This document shows, piece after piece, positions 14,937 to 25,166 of a DNA stretch of 64,000 nt (position 1 is the first letter of the stretch; every line of letters starts with the position of its first letter). The notes under the pieces were generated by a model. That model made no database searches and was not told where the DNA came from. It worked only from the letters and a program-made list of their open reading frames with translations. Origin of the DNA: Leptobacterium sp964389205 (GTDB lineage Bacteria; Bacteroidota; Bacteroidia; Flavobacteriales; Flavobacteriaceae); contig CAYMDH010000007.1 of NCBI GenBank assembly GCA_964389205.1, positions 1 through 64,000 of the forward strand, in the 5' to 3' direction. The position numbers and the translations under genes were made by a program.

Positions 14937-15014
14937 GCGTTTCTTTTATTAGATTATTTTTGTCAAAAGATGAATTGCGAATTTAATTATTTGTCATAGA
15001 AGACGCGAAAAAAA

Positions 15015-15542
15015 ATGCGAAAACTTAAGAACAATGAGCTTAGTAGATTAGATACGGAAAGCTTTAAAAATGCTAAAAAGACACCTTTAATAATTGTCTT
15101 AGATAATATAAGAAGTCTTAACAATATAGGTTCTGTTTTTAGAACTTCTGATGCTTTTTTAATTGAGAAAGTGTACTTATGTGGTATTACTGCTGTTCCA
15201 CCTCATAAAGATATCCATAAAACAGCATTAGGTGCAACAGATACAGTTGATTGGGAATATATAGAAGAAACTAAAAATATTATTGAAAAACTAAAAGCAG
15301 AAGGAAACATAACAGTTGCTATTGAACAAGCAGAAGGAGCTACTATGCTACACTCTTTTAATATAAATAAAGATAAAAAATATGCATTAATTTTTGGAAA
15401 CGAAGTTAAAGGAGTTTCTCAAGAAGTAGTTTCTATGAGTGATGAAGTGATAGAAATTCCTCAATTTGGGACAAAACACTCATTAAATATATCTGTAAGT
15501 GTAGGTGTAGTGATTTGGGATTTTTTTAAAAAACTATTATAA
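15015..15542 (+). CDS. SpoU/TrmH family RNA 2'-O-methyltransferase
   Basis: 175-residue SPOUT methyltransferase. The three family motifs are visible: ldnIRSLNNIGSVFRTSDAF near residues 30-50, ALIFGNEVKGVSQEV near 125-140, and IPQFGTKHSLNISVSVGVVIWDF near the end, forming the knotted SAM site. It lacks the extra N-terminal substrate domain of larger TrmH/RlmB proteins, so the target RNA cannot be named. Divergent from mutS. Confidence 0.9.
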   Translation: MRKLKNNELSRLDTESFKNAKKTPLIIVLDNIRSLNNIGSVFRTSDAFLIEKVYLCGITAVPPHKDIHKTALGATDTVDWEYIEETKNIIEKLKAEGNITVAIEQAEGATMLHSFNINKDKKYALIFGNEVKGVSQEVVSMSDEVIEIPQFGTKHSLNISVSVGVVIWDFFKKLL

Positions 15543-15571
15543 AAAAAGGGATTCAAGAAATCTTGAATCCC
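15541..15571 (-). terminator. intrinsic terminator downstream of folK-dNK
   Basis: Stem GGGATTCAAG / CTTGAATCCC with a 4-base loop. The T-run lies on the minus-strand side, so it serves the folK-dNK gene, although it overlaps the end of the plus-strand methyltransferase gene. Confidence 0.7.
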
Positions 15572-15676
15572 AAGTGTTGATCTATTAAGTAAAGCTAGTT
15601 AGTTTCTAAATTTTATAGAGTACTAATTAAACAAACCTTTTTGTCAATTGCAAAAAAACTCTTAATAAAATGTTAT

Positions 15677-16819
15677 TTATTGTATTTCATCGTTAAAATG
15701 AATCATTTTGTCGATTATATATTGATAGTCAGAGCTGTTTTTAACAAAATCCATGTTTGAAATATCAATAGCTAAAACTTTTAAATCAGGATGTGTTTTA
15801 ATAAAATCAAAGTAGCCTTGATGTATTTGCTCTAAATATTCTGAAGGAATATTTTGCTCATAATCACGCCCTCTTTTTTTAATGTTTTCTAATAACCTGG
15901 GAGTGTTTTGATATAAATAAACATACAGATCTGGTTTGATTACTTCACGATACATAAGATTAAAAACTTTTCTGTAAAGTTTAAACTCTTCATCTTGTAA
16001 TGTAACTTTTGCAAAAATGAGTGATTTGTATATGTCATAATCACTGATCATAAAGTTTTTAAATAAATCTAGTTGTGAAGTATCATCTGTAAATTGCTGA
16101 TATCTATCTGCTAAAAAAGACATTTCTAATGGAAAAGCATATCGTTGCCTATCTTCATAAAATTTCGGTAAAAATGGATTGTCTGCAAATCGTTCAAGAA
16201 TTAGTTTACCATTAAAATGCTCAGCTATTTTTGAGGTCAAAGTAGTTTTACCTGCTCCTATATTTCCTTCTATAGCTATAAAATTATATTTTGAAAGACC
16301 AGTATTATTAACTGAGTTTAATTTATGATCTGTTATTGATATTTCGCTATCGTCAATACATTTGTTATTTAATTCTGTAATGGTTTTTTTTAAAACAGGG
16401 TGAATTTTACTGGGCGCAATATCAGAAAGAGGGATAAGAACAAATTTTCGTAAATGTAATTGTGGGTGCGGTATTTGTAATTTAGGAGTAGTATTTACAA
16501 TAGTGTCAAAAAAAAGAATATCTAAATCTATAGTACGAGCTTCATACTCTTTTTTGTTGCTGCGTTTTCTTCCTAAATCTATTTCTATTTCTAATAAAGT
16601 ATCTAATAGTTTTTCTGGGGTTAGCTCTGTATTGATTGCAACACAAGCATTTAAGAAATCTTCACTGCTAAAACCCCAAGAAGATGTTTTGTAAACAGAC
16701 GAGTAAAGATTAATTTCTCCTGCTCTTAGAGATAATAAGTGTACGGCTTTTTTTAAATGCTCTATCTTATTGCCAACATTACTACCTAAAGAAATATATG
16801 CACGTCTTAAATTTTTCAT
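15677..16819 (-). CDS. folK: FolK (HPPK)-deoxynucleoside kinase fusion
   Basis: 380 residues with two enzymes. Residues 1 to about 160 are 6-hydroxymethyl-7,8-dihydropterin pyrophosphokinase of folate synthesis: ISLGSNVGNKIEHL, then the GFSSEDFLNACV segment and the signature EARTIDLDILFFD near 94-106. Residues about 178-380 are a deoxynucleoside kinase: P-loop EGNIGAGKTTL, then FLADRYQQF and the lid segment KKRGRDYEQNI. This fusion is found in Bacteroidota. The kinase salvages deoxynucleosides; which one is not clear from sequence. Confidence 0.93.
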   Translation of the reverse strand: MKNLRRAYISLGSNVGNKIEHLKKAVHLLSLRAGEINLYSSVYKTSSWGFSSEDFLNACVAINTELTPEKLLDTLLEIEIDLGRKRSNKKEYEARTIDLDILFFDTIVNTTPKLQIPHPQLHLRKFVLIPLSDIAPSKIHPVLKKTITELNNKCIDDSEISITDHKLNSVNNTGLSKYNFIAIEGNIGAGKTTLTSKIAEHFNGKLILERFADNPFLPKFYEDRQRYAFPLEMSFLADRYQQFTDDTSQLDLFKNFMISDYDIYKSLIFAKVTLQDEEFKLYRKVFNLMYREVIKPDLYVYLYQNTPRLLENIKKRGRDYEQNIPSEYLEQIHQGYFDFIKTHPDLKVLAIDISNMDFVKNSSDYQYIIDKMIHFNDEIQ

Positions 16820-16962
16820 AATAGAAAGACAAAATAAATAAAAGAAATGAACAAACGATTATCTTTGCCTCCCTTTGTTAATAAGTTTTGCGAAGCTTAA
16901 AAAATAAAACTATCTTAAGCCGATAAGACAAGGAATATAATATTTAAAGTAAATAATTAAGA

Positions 16963-18726
16963 ATGAAATTTTTAGGAAATATATTATCTACCATTTTAGG
17001 AGTATTTATAGCATTAGGATTGCTATTTGTAGTTTTTTTAATATTTATATCATTTCTAGGTGCTAGTGATGAAGATAAAGTGATTGTAAAAAGTAACTCT
17101 ATTTTAGAATTAAATTTAAATGCACCTATCGTAGATTACGCACCAGATGCAGATCCATTAACCATTGCGTTAGGGTTTGAAGAAAAAGTATTAGGCTTGA
17201 ACGATATTTTAAATGCAATAGAACATGCGGCGTCTAATAAAAAAATAAAAGGAATTAGTATACAAAATAATTTTTCATTAGCAGGAATGGGGCAAACAGA
17301 AGCTATTAGAAACGCATTGCTAAAATTTAAAGAATCCGGAAAATTTATTTACACATACAGTGATATCTTTCTTCAAAAAGATTATTATTTGAATTCTGTA
17401 TCAGATTCTATTTTTATTAATCCAATGGGAGAGTTAGACTTTCGAGGTTTATCTTCAGAAGTATTATTTTTCAAAGATTTGCAAGAGAAGTCAGGAATTA
17501 AAATGGAAGTGATTAGACATGGTAAATATAAAAGCGCAGTAGAACCTTATCTAAATAATGAAATGAGTGCTGCTAATAGAGAACAAATATCTGAGTTATT
17601 GAATTCTATTTGGGGAGAGATGTTAACTGCAATTTCAGAGAGTAGATCTATATCTGAGGAAAATCTAAATAAAATTGCAGATACTTTAGGCGCAAGAAAT
17701 CCAATATATGCATTAGCTTCTGGGTTAGTTGATAAAATTGTGTACAAAGACCAATATAATGAGTCATTAGCAAACGCTGTAGAAATCGCTACTGTAGAAG
17801 ATCTAGAAACTATTAAATTGAGTGATTATAGATCTGTTGTAAGAAGTTCTGGTACTGGAAGTAGTAAAGTAGCAGTTATCTATGCGCAAGGAACTATTAT
17901 TTATGGAAAAGGGGATGAATATACAATAGGACAAGGAATTATTAATAAAGCTTTAAAAGAAGCCCGAGAAGATAATAAGGTAAAGGCGATTGTACTTCGT
18001 GTGAATTCTCCGGGAGGGAGTGCACTAACCTCTGAACTTATTTGGAGAGAGATAGAATTGACTAAAAAAGAAAAACCAGTGATAGTTTCTATGAGTAATT
18101 ATGCAGCTTCTGGAGGTTATTATATTGCTTGTAATGCAGATAAGATTATTGCAGAGCCAACTACCATTACAGGGTCTATAGGTGTTTTTGGAACCATCCC
18201 AAATTTTAAAGGATTTGCAGAGAGAATAGGAATTAATGCAGAACAAGTAGGTACCAATGAACAGGCGAGTGGTTATAGTGTTTTTGAACCAATATCAGAT
18301 GATTTTAAAACATTTATGCAGGGAGGTATTGAAGAGGTTTACACCACTTTTCTTCAACGCGTAGCTGAAGGTAGAGGGATGAGCGTAGCTGAGGTAGATA
18401 GCATAGCACAAGGGCGTGTGTGGACAGGTGTCGATGCTATAAAAATAGGATTAGTAGATGAATTAGGAGGGATAGATTTAGCAATACAAAGAGCAGCAGA
18501 AGCTGCTGATTTAGATACATACAAGATTGATAATTATCCTAAAATTGAAAAAGATTTTGATGATCTTTTAGAAAGTATGACTAGCTTTCCTTTTGCTAAG
18601 TCAAAGGAAGAATTGATTAAAGAAGAAATAGGATTAGAAGCATACGAGGTTATAAAACACATTAAAAAACTTTCTGAATTAAAAGGTGTTCAGGCATTAA
18701 TGCCATATGAACTTCATATTAAATAG
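16963..18726 (+). CDS. sppA: signal peptide peptidase SppA, long form (protease IV)
   Basis: 587-residue inner-membrane serine protease that degrades cleaved signal peptides. One N-terminal membrane segment (about residues 8-32) is followed by two ClpP-like halves. The catalytic lysine is K190 in HGKYKSAVEPYL and the catalytic serine is S383 in NYAASGGYYIACNA, as in Escherichia coli SppA. A TATCTTTG element at 16860-16867 could be its promoter. The downstream transporter gene follows at once, so they are probably one operon. Confidence 0.95.
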   Translation: MKFLGNILSTILGVFIALGLLFVVFLIFISFLGASDEDKVIVKSNSILELNLNAPIVDYAPDADPLTIALGFEEKVLGLNDILNAIEHAASNKKIKGISIQNNFSLAGMGQTEAIRNALLKFKESGKFIYTYSDIFLQKDYYLNSVSDSIFINPMGELDFRGLSSEVLFFKDLQEKSGIKMEVIRHGKYKSAVEPYLNNEMSAANREQISELLNSIWGEMLTAISESRSISEENLNKIADTLGARNPIYALASGLVDKIVYKDQYNESLANAVEIATVEDLETIKLSDYRSVVRSSGTGSSKVAVIYAQGTIIYGKGDEYTIGQGIINKALKEAREDNKVKAIVLRVNSPGGSALTSELIWREIELTKKEKPVIVSMSNYAASGGYYIACNADKIIAEPTTITGSIGVFGTIPNFKGFAERIGINAEQVGTNEQASGYSVFEPISDDFKTFMQGGIEEVYTTFLQRVAEGRGMSVAEVDSIAQGRVWTGVDAIKIGLVDELGGIDLAIQRAAEAADLDTYKIDNYPKIEKDFDDLLESMTSFPFAKSKEELIKEEIGLEAYEVIKHIKKLSELKGVQALMPYELHIK

Positions 18727-18739
18727 CTTAGAGAAAGAG

Positions 18740-19447
18740 ATGACGCTACATAATAAAAAACTAGCTGCTAAGATTTATTTATACCTTGGTGCATTGTTTA
18801 TAACCTCATTAGTAGTTTCTAATTTGATTTTTCAAAAGTTTTTTTATTGGTATCCATTTGGTGATGTGAGAATTTTTGGAACCCCTCTTTTTGAGATTTC
18901 AGTTGGTTTATTACCTTATCCAATTACGTTTTTAATTACAGATTTAATTTCAGAAATTTATGGTAAAAAGAAAGCAAATCAAGTTGTTATAGCTGGTATT
19001 ATAGCTTCTTTTTTCTCTTTAGGTATTATTTATATGTCTAAAACAGTTCCTGCAACTACATGGTCTTATTTAAATGATGCAGAATTTGTCAAAGCATTTG
19101 GAAATGCTCCTTTAGCAGTTTTAGCATCAATGTTAGCCTATCTTTTTGCACAATTTATTGATATTCGTATTTATCATTTTTGGAAAAAAACAACCAAGGG
19201 AAAATACTTATGGGTGCGAAACAATTTCTCTACTTTTTCTTCTCAAATAGTAGATACGCTAACTGTTTTAATCTTATTATGTTCTTTTGATATTATAGAT
19301 TGGTCAAAATTTTATGGTTTATTAATTAGCGGTGTTTTATTTAAAATTTTTATTGCACTTTTAGATACGCCACTGCTCTATTTGTTCGTATATATAATGC
19401 AAAAACAATTTAAATTAAAAACGGGAGAAGAAATACTCCTAGAGTAA
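18740..19447 (+). CDS. queuosine precursor transporter (VUT/YhhQ family)
   Basis: 235-residue integral membrane protein of the VUT family, which in bacteria imports queuosine precursors (preQ0/preQ1). Six hydrophobic segments are visible, with the family motifs FGDVRIFGTP, YPITFLITDLISEIYGKKKA and the QFIDIRIYHFWKKTTKGKYLWVRNN loop. I chose the ATG at 18740, preceded by a purine-rich GAGAAAGAG; an upstream ATG at 18707 would overlap sppA by 20 bases. Confidence 0.9.
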   Translation: MTLHNKKLAAKIYLYLGALFITSLVVSNLIFQKFFYWYPFGDVRIFGTPLFEISVGLLPYPITFLITDLISEIYGKKKANQVVIAGIIASFFSLGIIYMSKTVPATTWSYLNDAEFVKAFGNAPLAVLASMLAYLFAQFIDIRIYHFWKKTTKGKYLWVRNNFSTFSSQIVDTLTVLILLCSFDIIDWSKFYGLLISGVLFKIFIALLDTPLLYLFVYIMQKQFKLKTGEEILLE

Positions 19448-19449
19448 CG

Positions 19450-22083
19450 ATGAATAAAATAAAAAAAATACTTAAAATACTTGCTGTTTTTTTAGTGATT
19501 TTTATAGGAGTTATTATAGTTATTCCTATACTTTTTGAAGATAAAATTATTGGAATAATAAAAGAGACCATTAATGATAATTTAAATGCTGAGTTAAGCT
19601 TTACCGAGGCAGATATAAGTTTATTGAGTAGTTTTCCAAAAGCAACTGTTACCATAGATGATGCAAGTTTACAAAACTTAGAACCTTTTAAAGGAGACAC
19701 ATTATTTTCAGCGCAAAAAGTGAAATTAAAAATGTCTATTAAAGAATTGTTTAAAAGCAGTGATGAAACTATTAATATTAATTATTTTTTATTAGACAAA
19801 GCAACATTAAATATAGTAGTAAATGAGGAAGGTGATGCTAATTATGATATTTCAAAGAGAGCCAAAACTCCAGCTTTAAATGATGAAAAAGGAAATAGTC
19901 AAAGTTTTAATTTTTCAGTACGTAAATACGAGCTGAATGATAGTCAAGTAAAATATAATGATGTCGCTGGTGGGGTTAATTTAAATATAGAAGATTTAAA
20001 TCATACAGGTAGTGGCGATTTATCATTGGAAAATTCTAAATTAAAAACAGAAACACAAGCGCTTATTTCTTTAACTCTGGATAGTGTAAACTATTTGAAT
20101 AAAAATAGTGTAAAATTAGATGCCTTAATAGGAATAGATTTAAAAGAAAATAAGTACTCATTTTTAGATAATAAGGCCTTAATTAACCAATTGGCTGTTG
20201 TCTTTGATGGTTTTGTTAAAGTGAATGAAAATAATCAAGAAGTAAATATTAATTTTAAAACACCTTCTTCAGATTTTAAGAATTTCTTAGCTGTTATTCC
20301 AGAAGCATATTCAAAAGATATAGAAAATGTAAAAACAGAAGGAAATTTTGAGTTAAAAGGAAATTTTAATGGGATTGTTGATGATACTCATATACCGGCA
20401 TTTGAAATAGTAATAGCATCAGAAAATGCGATGTTTAAATATCCTGATTTGCCAAAATCTGTTGAAAATATTCAAATAAAAACAAGTGTAATTAATACAA
20501 CAGGAATTACTAATGACACATACGTAGCTATTGAAAAATTATCATTTAAAATAGATGAAGATGTTTTTAATGCAAATGCAAAGCTGGAAAATTTAATAGA
20601 AAATCCATATATAAATGCACACATAGATGGTCGATTAAATTTAGGAAATCTATCTCAAGCATATCCTGTAAATTCAGAAATTGACCTTAAAGGGATGTTA
20701 GAAGCGAATGTTTCTACTCAATTTGATATGAATTCATTAGAAAAAAAGCGTTATGAAAAGACGCAAAATAAAGGCGTTTTAAAATTAAGAGATTTTGAAT
20801 ATCTTTCTGAAGAAGTTGCAAACCCAATAGTAATCAATGCAGCAGAGATTATTTTTAATCCTAAAACAGTTGCATTGAATCAATTTGATGCGAAAACAGG
20901 AAAAACTGATTTCAAAGCAACAGGAACTATTGAAAACCTATTAGGGTTTTTATTTAATAATGAAAATGTTGAAGGAAATTTTGACCTTATCTCTAATCAG
21001 TTTTCAGTAAGTGATTTTATGGTAGCTTCAGAAGATGTAGATGAAAATACTGATACAGGCGAAAATATAGAAGAGCAAATAAAGATCCCATCTTTTTTAG
21101 ATGCTACTATAAAAGCATCTGCAGCAACAGTATTGTATGATAACCTAACACTTAAAAATGTAAAGGGTACTATGGTTATAAAAGATGAGAAAGTATCATT
21201 AGTAAATGTTACATCTAATTTATTTGACGGAAACCTAGGGTTAAATGGAAGTGTTTCTACAAAAACAGAGACTCCTATTTTTGATATGGATCTTATTGTA
21301 GATGCTTTTGATATTGCTCAATCATTCACTAATCTAGACTTATTTAAAACACTTTCTCCAATAGCAAGCGCGCTAGAAGGTAAATTAAACACAACAGTGT
21401 CACTTTCAGGAAGTTTAAATAATGATTTCACCCCCAATCTAGCTACCATTAGTGGAAATGCATTGGCGGAATTATTAACTTCTTCAATAACACCAGAAAA
21501 ATCTAAAGTATTAAACTTGCTTAGCAATAACCTTAATTTTATAGATCTTAAGGAGTTAAACTTAGAAAAACTTAAAACCTCTATTTCGTTTGAAAATGGT
21601 AAAGTGGCATTAAAACCAACAAACCTTAACTATAAGGATATAGATATTGAAGTTTCAGGAGGGCACGCTTTTGATAAGTCTTTAGGATATAAAACTGTTT
21701 TTAATGTTCCTGCAAAGTATTTAGGAAGTGAAGTTTCTAACTTTATAGCAAAATTGAATGATGAAGATGCTAGTGCTATTAAAGTTCCTGTAACTGTTAA
21801 TATTCTTGGTAGTATTACAAGTCCAACGATTAATACCGATTTAAAACAAGCGGTATCAAGCCTTACAAGTCAATTAGCAAAAAAGCAAAAAGATAAATTA
21901 ATAGGGAAAGGGAAAGATAAGGCAAAGGATATTATTGGAGACATTCTTAATGGCGGTAATAAAGTTAAAGATTCTACATCTAATGATACTATTAAGAGAG
22001 ATGACCCAGTTAAGAAAACAGCAGATAAACTCTTAAACAATCTTTTCAGGAAAAAGAAAAAAGAAAAAGACTCAACTCAATAA
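19450..22083 (+). CDS. AsmA-like / AsmA family protein
   Basis: 877-residue protein with a single N-terminal membrane anchor (about residues 8-28) and a long repetitive beta-strand-rich body, ending in a Lys-rich tail. The N-terminal region (DKIIGIIKETINDNLNAELSFTEADISLLSSFPKATVTIDD) and the later domain (LDLFKTLSPIASALEGKLNTTVSLSGSLNNDFTPNL) are typical of AsmA-like proteins, which bridge the inner and outer membranes and probably move phospholipids. It starts 2 bases after the transporter gene and is likely co-transcribed with it. Confidence 0.85.
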   Translation: MNKIKKILKILAVFLVIFIGVIIVIPILFEDKIIGIIKETINDNLNAELSFTEADISLLSSFPKATVTIDDASLQNLEPFKGDTLFSAQKVKLKMSIKELFKSSDETININYFLLDKATLNIVVNEEGDANYDISKRAKTPALNDEKGNSQSFNFSVRKYELNDSQVKYNDVAGGVNLNIEDLNHTGSGDLSLENSKLKTETQALISLTLDSVNYLNKNSVKLDALIGIDLKENKYSFLDNKALINQLAVVFDGFVKVNENNQEVNINFKTPSSDFKNFLAVIPEAYSKDIENVKTEGNFELKGNFNGIVDDTHIPAFEIVIASENAMFKYPDLPKSVENIQIKTSVINTTGITNDTYVAIEKLSFKIDEDVFNANAKLENLIENPYINAHIDGRLNLGNLSQAYPVNSEIDLKGMLEANVSTQFDMNSLEKKRYEKTQNKGVLKLRDFEYLSEEVANPIVINAAEIIFNPKTVALNQFDAKTGKTDFKATGTIENLLGFLFNNENVEGNFDLISNQFSVSDFMVASEDVDENTDTGENIEEQIKIPSFLDATIKASAATVLYDNLTLKNVKGTMVIKDEKVSLVNVTSNLFDGNLGLNGSVSTKTETPIFDMDLIVDAFDIAQSFTNLDLFKTLSPIASALEGKLNTTVSLSGSLNNDFTPNLATISGNALAELLTSSITPEKSKVLNLLSNNLNFIDLKELNLEKLKTSISFENGKVALKPTNLNYKDIDIEVSGGHAFDKSLGYKTVFNVPAKYLGSEVSNFIAKLNDEDASAIKVPVTVNILGSITSPTINTDLKQAVSSLTSQLAKKQKDKLIGKGKDKAKDIIGDILNGGNKVKDSTSNDTIKRDDPVKKTADKLLNNLFRKKKKEKDSTQ

Positions 22084-22122
22084 TAATGTAATGAATAGCT
22101 CCTTAACCCGACTTAAACTCTC

Positions 22123-22746
22123 ATGAATCTAGCAATTTATTTTTTGATAGGAGTTGTAGCAACTTTTTTTGGCGCCATCCCTCTAGGGACAGTAAACATC
22201 TCTGTTATTAATACAACCATTAAACAAAACATGAGCACAGCAATGAAAATTGCTTTTGCTGCTGGGTTTGCTGAAATTATATTATCTTTTTATGCGTTGC
22301 ATTGTAGTGTTGCTGTAACAGGTTTTATAGGTGATAATGATTGGTTGCAAGTTACCTTAGCAGTTCTGGTATTGGCAATTGGTGTATTTATGTTATTGAA
22401 ACGTCAAAAAGAAATTTCAACAACTAAAAAAAGAGTATTTAACTCTAAATATCTTAATGGATTTATATTAGGATTAATAAACCCTCCGGTATTGTTATAC
22501 TGGATTTTTGTTATCGAATTTTTAAATAGAAATAGTTATAGCTTAACAATGGAAGCTTCATTAAGTATTGTTTTTTTATTTTTCTTAGGGGTGTATTTAG
22601 GAAAAGTATTAACACTTTATCTTTATAGTAAAAGCAGTATGTTTATTAAAAAGAAGTTTGCTAATATTTCAAAAACAGTAAATAAAATAACGGGTATTTT
22701 ACTAATAGTTATTGCGGGTATTCAATTTATTAGATTGTTTTTCTAA
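22123..22746 (+). CDS. LysE family transporter
   Basis: 207-residue membrane protein with about six hydrophobic segments. The N-terminal motif FFGAIPLGTVNISVINTTIKQ and the central FNSKYLNGFILGLINPPVLLYWIF match LysE/RhtB-type exporters of amino acids and related solutes. The substrate cannot be predicted. It lies 39 bases after the AsmA-like gene and runs toward the DUF2797 gene, which converges 12 bases later. Confidence 0.82.
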   Translation: MNLAIYFLIGVVATFFGAIPLGTVNISVINTTIKQNMSTAMKIAFAAGFAEIILSFYALHCSVAVTGFIGDNDWLQVTLAVLVLAIGVFMLLKRQKEISTTKKRVFNSKYLNGFILGLINPPVLLYWIFVIEFLNRNSYSLTMEASLSIVFLFFLGVYLGKVLTLYLYSKSSMFIKKKFANISKTVNKITGILLIVIAGIQFIRLFF

Positions 22747-22758
22747 ACTAATAACACC

Positions 22759-23553
22759 TTATTCAATAGCAATGGAAACAACGTTTCCTTCATTAGCTCG
22801 AATATTAAAGACGGTGTTATCTTCGAAAATTAAATATTGTCCTTTAATGCCTTTTAAAACCCCTGTGTATTCTGGCGTTTTGCTTAAACTCAAGCTTTTT
22901 ACTTTTTCAGGATATTTATTTACAGGGAAATTTAATTGAACTTCTTGCATATTATTTTCTAAGTAATATGGTTTTACTTCTTCAGGAAGGAAAGAGGCTA
23001 GTTTTTCTTTTTCATCCACAAGATTTACGTCTGTAATATCATTAGAAAGCATTTTACGCCAATTTGTTTTATCAGAAACATGATCTTTTAAGGCTACTTC
23101 TGCAATCCCTGCTAAATAACGATTAGGGACTTCAATAACTTCAATAGCTTCATGTGCACCTTGATCAATCCATCTGGTTGGAACTTGATTTTTCCTAGTT
23201 ACACCTACTTTAATATTGCTAGAATTAGCTAAATAAACAATATGAGGTTGTAGTTGCATTCTTTTTTCATATTCTAGATCTCTATCTTCTTTATCTAAAT
23301 GCGCAGTACTCAATTCTGGACGCATAATCCAATCTGCGGCTTGCGGGATTTCAAAAAAACAATTTTTGCAAAAACCTTGCCTATAAATAGGGCGTTCTAA
23401 ATGACAATTTAAGCACTCATGTTTTACAAATTTGATAGATATGGTACGATCTAAGAGTTGATTAACATTGATGAAATCAGTTTTCATATCTAAGTAATAT
23501 TGAATAGGAAGACCAAAAGCAGTTTTCATTTTTGTTAATACACCTTCGTACAT
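22759..23553 (-). CDS. DUF2797 zinc-ribbon protein
   Basis: 264 residues from the ATG at 23553, chosen because DUF2797 proteins begin MYEGVLTKM; a longer frame from 23616 would run into the divergent GH3 gene. A CxxC...CxxC set (HECLNCHLERPIYRQGFCKNCFF) forms a likely zinc ribbon, followed by HIVYLANSSNIKVGVTRKNQVPTRWIDQGA, which resembles a GIY-YIG-like fold. Function is unknown. Confidence 0.85.
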   Translation of the reverse strand: MYEGVLTKMKTAFGLPIQYYLDMKTDFINVNQLLDRTISIKFVKHECLNCHLERPIYRQGFCKNCFFEIPQAADWIMRPELSTAHLDKEDRDLEYEKRMQLQPHIVYLANSSNIKVGVTRKNQVPTRWIDQGAHEAIEVIEVPNRYLAGIAEVALKDHVSDKTNWRKMLSNDITDVNLVDEKEKLASFLPEEVKPYYLENNMQEVQLNFPVNKYPEKVKSLSLSKTPEYTGVLKGIKGQYLIFEDNTVFNIRANEGNVVSIAIE

Positions 23554-23596
23554 AGTAAAAGTTTTTATTATTTTAGTGCTTAAAGATAGTGCAAAT

Positions 23597-25129
23597 ATGC
23601 CAATACCTTTATTCAATTCTATAGCATCTTGGTTGTTAAAAAAAAGAGTTCATCAAATAGAACTTTTTATTAAATATCCAGGGGAAGTTCAAATGGAACT
23701 ACTCAATCAGTTGCTTACTACTTCTCAGAATACTGTATATGGTAAAGAGTATGAATTTTCGTCAATACATACATACGAAACGTTTAAAAAACGAATCCCC
23801 ATCAATAAATATGAACACATAGAACCTTTCATTGAAAGAGCCCGAAAAGGCGAACAAAATATTTTTTGGCCAACTCCTATTAAATGGTTTGCCAAGAGCA
23901 GTGGTACAACTAACGCAAAGAGTAAATTTATTCCGGTAAGTAATGAAGCTTTGGAAGACTGTCATTTTAAGGCAGGAAAAGATATGTTATCGTTTTACTT
24001 TAATAATAACGAAGACTCAAAATTGTTTAAAGGGAAAAGCTTGCGATTAGGTGGAAGTAAAGAAATATATGAAGATACAGATACTTTTTTTGGAGATTTA
24101 TCAGCCATAATAATAGATAATCTTCCTTTTTGGGCAGAAATGAGTAGTACGCCTAGCCATAAAGTATCGTTGATGAGTGAATGGGAAAGTAAGTTAAAAG
24201 CAATTGTAAATGAAACTATTCATGAAAACGTTACTAGTTTGGCAGGAGTACCCTCTTGGATGTTAGTAATGCTTAATAAAGTTTTAGAAGAAACAGGAAA
24301 ATCGCATCTTTTTGAAGTTTGGGAGAACTTAGAAGTATATTTTCATGGAGGCGTTAATTTCACTCCCTATAAAGATCAATACAAAAAAATATTACCTAGC
24401 GATACTTTTAAATATTATGAAGTATATAATGCATCCGAAGGATTTTTTGCTATTCAAGACACAAACAATTCTAATGAACTATTGCTAATGTTAGATTATG
24501 GTATTTTTTATGAATTTATACCCATGGATGAATATGATACTGAAGAGCAAAAAGTAATACCATTATGGGAAGTAGAGAAAGGTAAAAATTATGCAATTGT
24601 TATTACTACTAATGCAGGATTATGGAGATATTGTATAGGAGATACTGTACGTTTTACATCTATTAATCCATATAAAATTAGAGTAACGGGAAGAACAAAA
24701 CATTTTATAAATGCTTTTGGAGAAGAATTAATTATAGAGAATGCAGAAATAGCATTAAAAAAAGCATGTACAGAAACGGCTAGTGAGATAGTAGATTATA
24801 CTGCTGCTCCTATCTTTATGAAAGACAAAGAGAAAGGAGCTCATGAGTGGTTAATCGAGTTTAAAACAGCCCCTATAAATATTTTGCTCTTTACAACCAT
24901 ATTAGATGATACTTTAAAATCTTTGAATTCAGATTACGAAGCTAAACGTTATAATAATATAACTTTAAGGCTCCCAAAGATTGAAGTAGCTCAAAAAGGA
25001 TTATTTCACAATTGGTTGAAAATGAAAGGAAAGCTTGGAGGTCAACACAAAATTCCAAGATTGTCTAATCAACGTAATTATATAGATGAAATGTTAATAC
25101 TAAATAAAGAAAGCGAATTTCAGATGTAA
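23597..25129 (+). CDS. GH3 auxin-responsive promoter family protein
   Basis: 510-residue acyl-adenylating enzyme of the GH3 superfamily, which in plants joins amino acids to hormones; bacterial substrates are unknown. Visible hallmarks are KSSGTTNAKSKFIPVS near residues 100-115 (ATP-binding loop), YNASEGFFAIQ near 282-292, and LWRYCIGDTVRF near 346-357. The start at 23597 (MPIPLFNSIASWLLKKR) fits Bacteroidota members; it lies 43 bases from the divergent DUF2797 start. Confidence 0.87.
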   Translation: MPIPLFNSIASWLLKKRVHQIELFIKYPGEVQMELLNQLLTTSQNTVYGKEYEFSSIHTYETFKKRIPINKYEHIEPFIERARKGEQNIFWPTPIKWFAKSSGTTNAKSKFIPVSNEALEDCHFKAGKDMLSFYFNNNEDSKLFKGKSLRLGGSKEIYEDTDTFFGDLSAIIIDNLPFWAEMSSTPSHKVSLMSEWESKLKAIVNETIHENVTSLAGVPSWMLVMLNKVLEETGKSHLFEVWENLEVYFHGGVNFTPYKDQYKKILPSDTFKYYEVYNASEGFFAIQDTNNSNELLLMLDYGIFYEFIPMDEYDTEEQKVIPLWEVEKGKNYAIVITTNAGLWRYCIGDTVRFTSINPYKIRVTGRTKHFINAFGEELIIENAEIALKKACTETASEIVDYTAAPIFMKDKEKGAHEWLIEFKTAPINILLFTTILDDTLKSLNSDYEAKRYNNITLRLPKIEVAQKGLFHNWLKMKGKLGGQHKIPRLSNQRNYIDEMLILNKESEFQM

Positions 25130-25166
25130 AATAAAAGGAGTAACTAATTTTAGGTAAAAATACCTT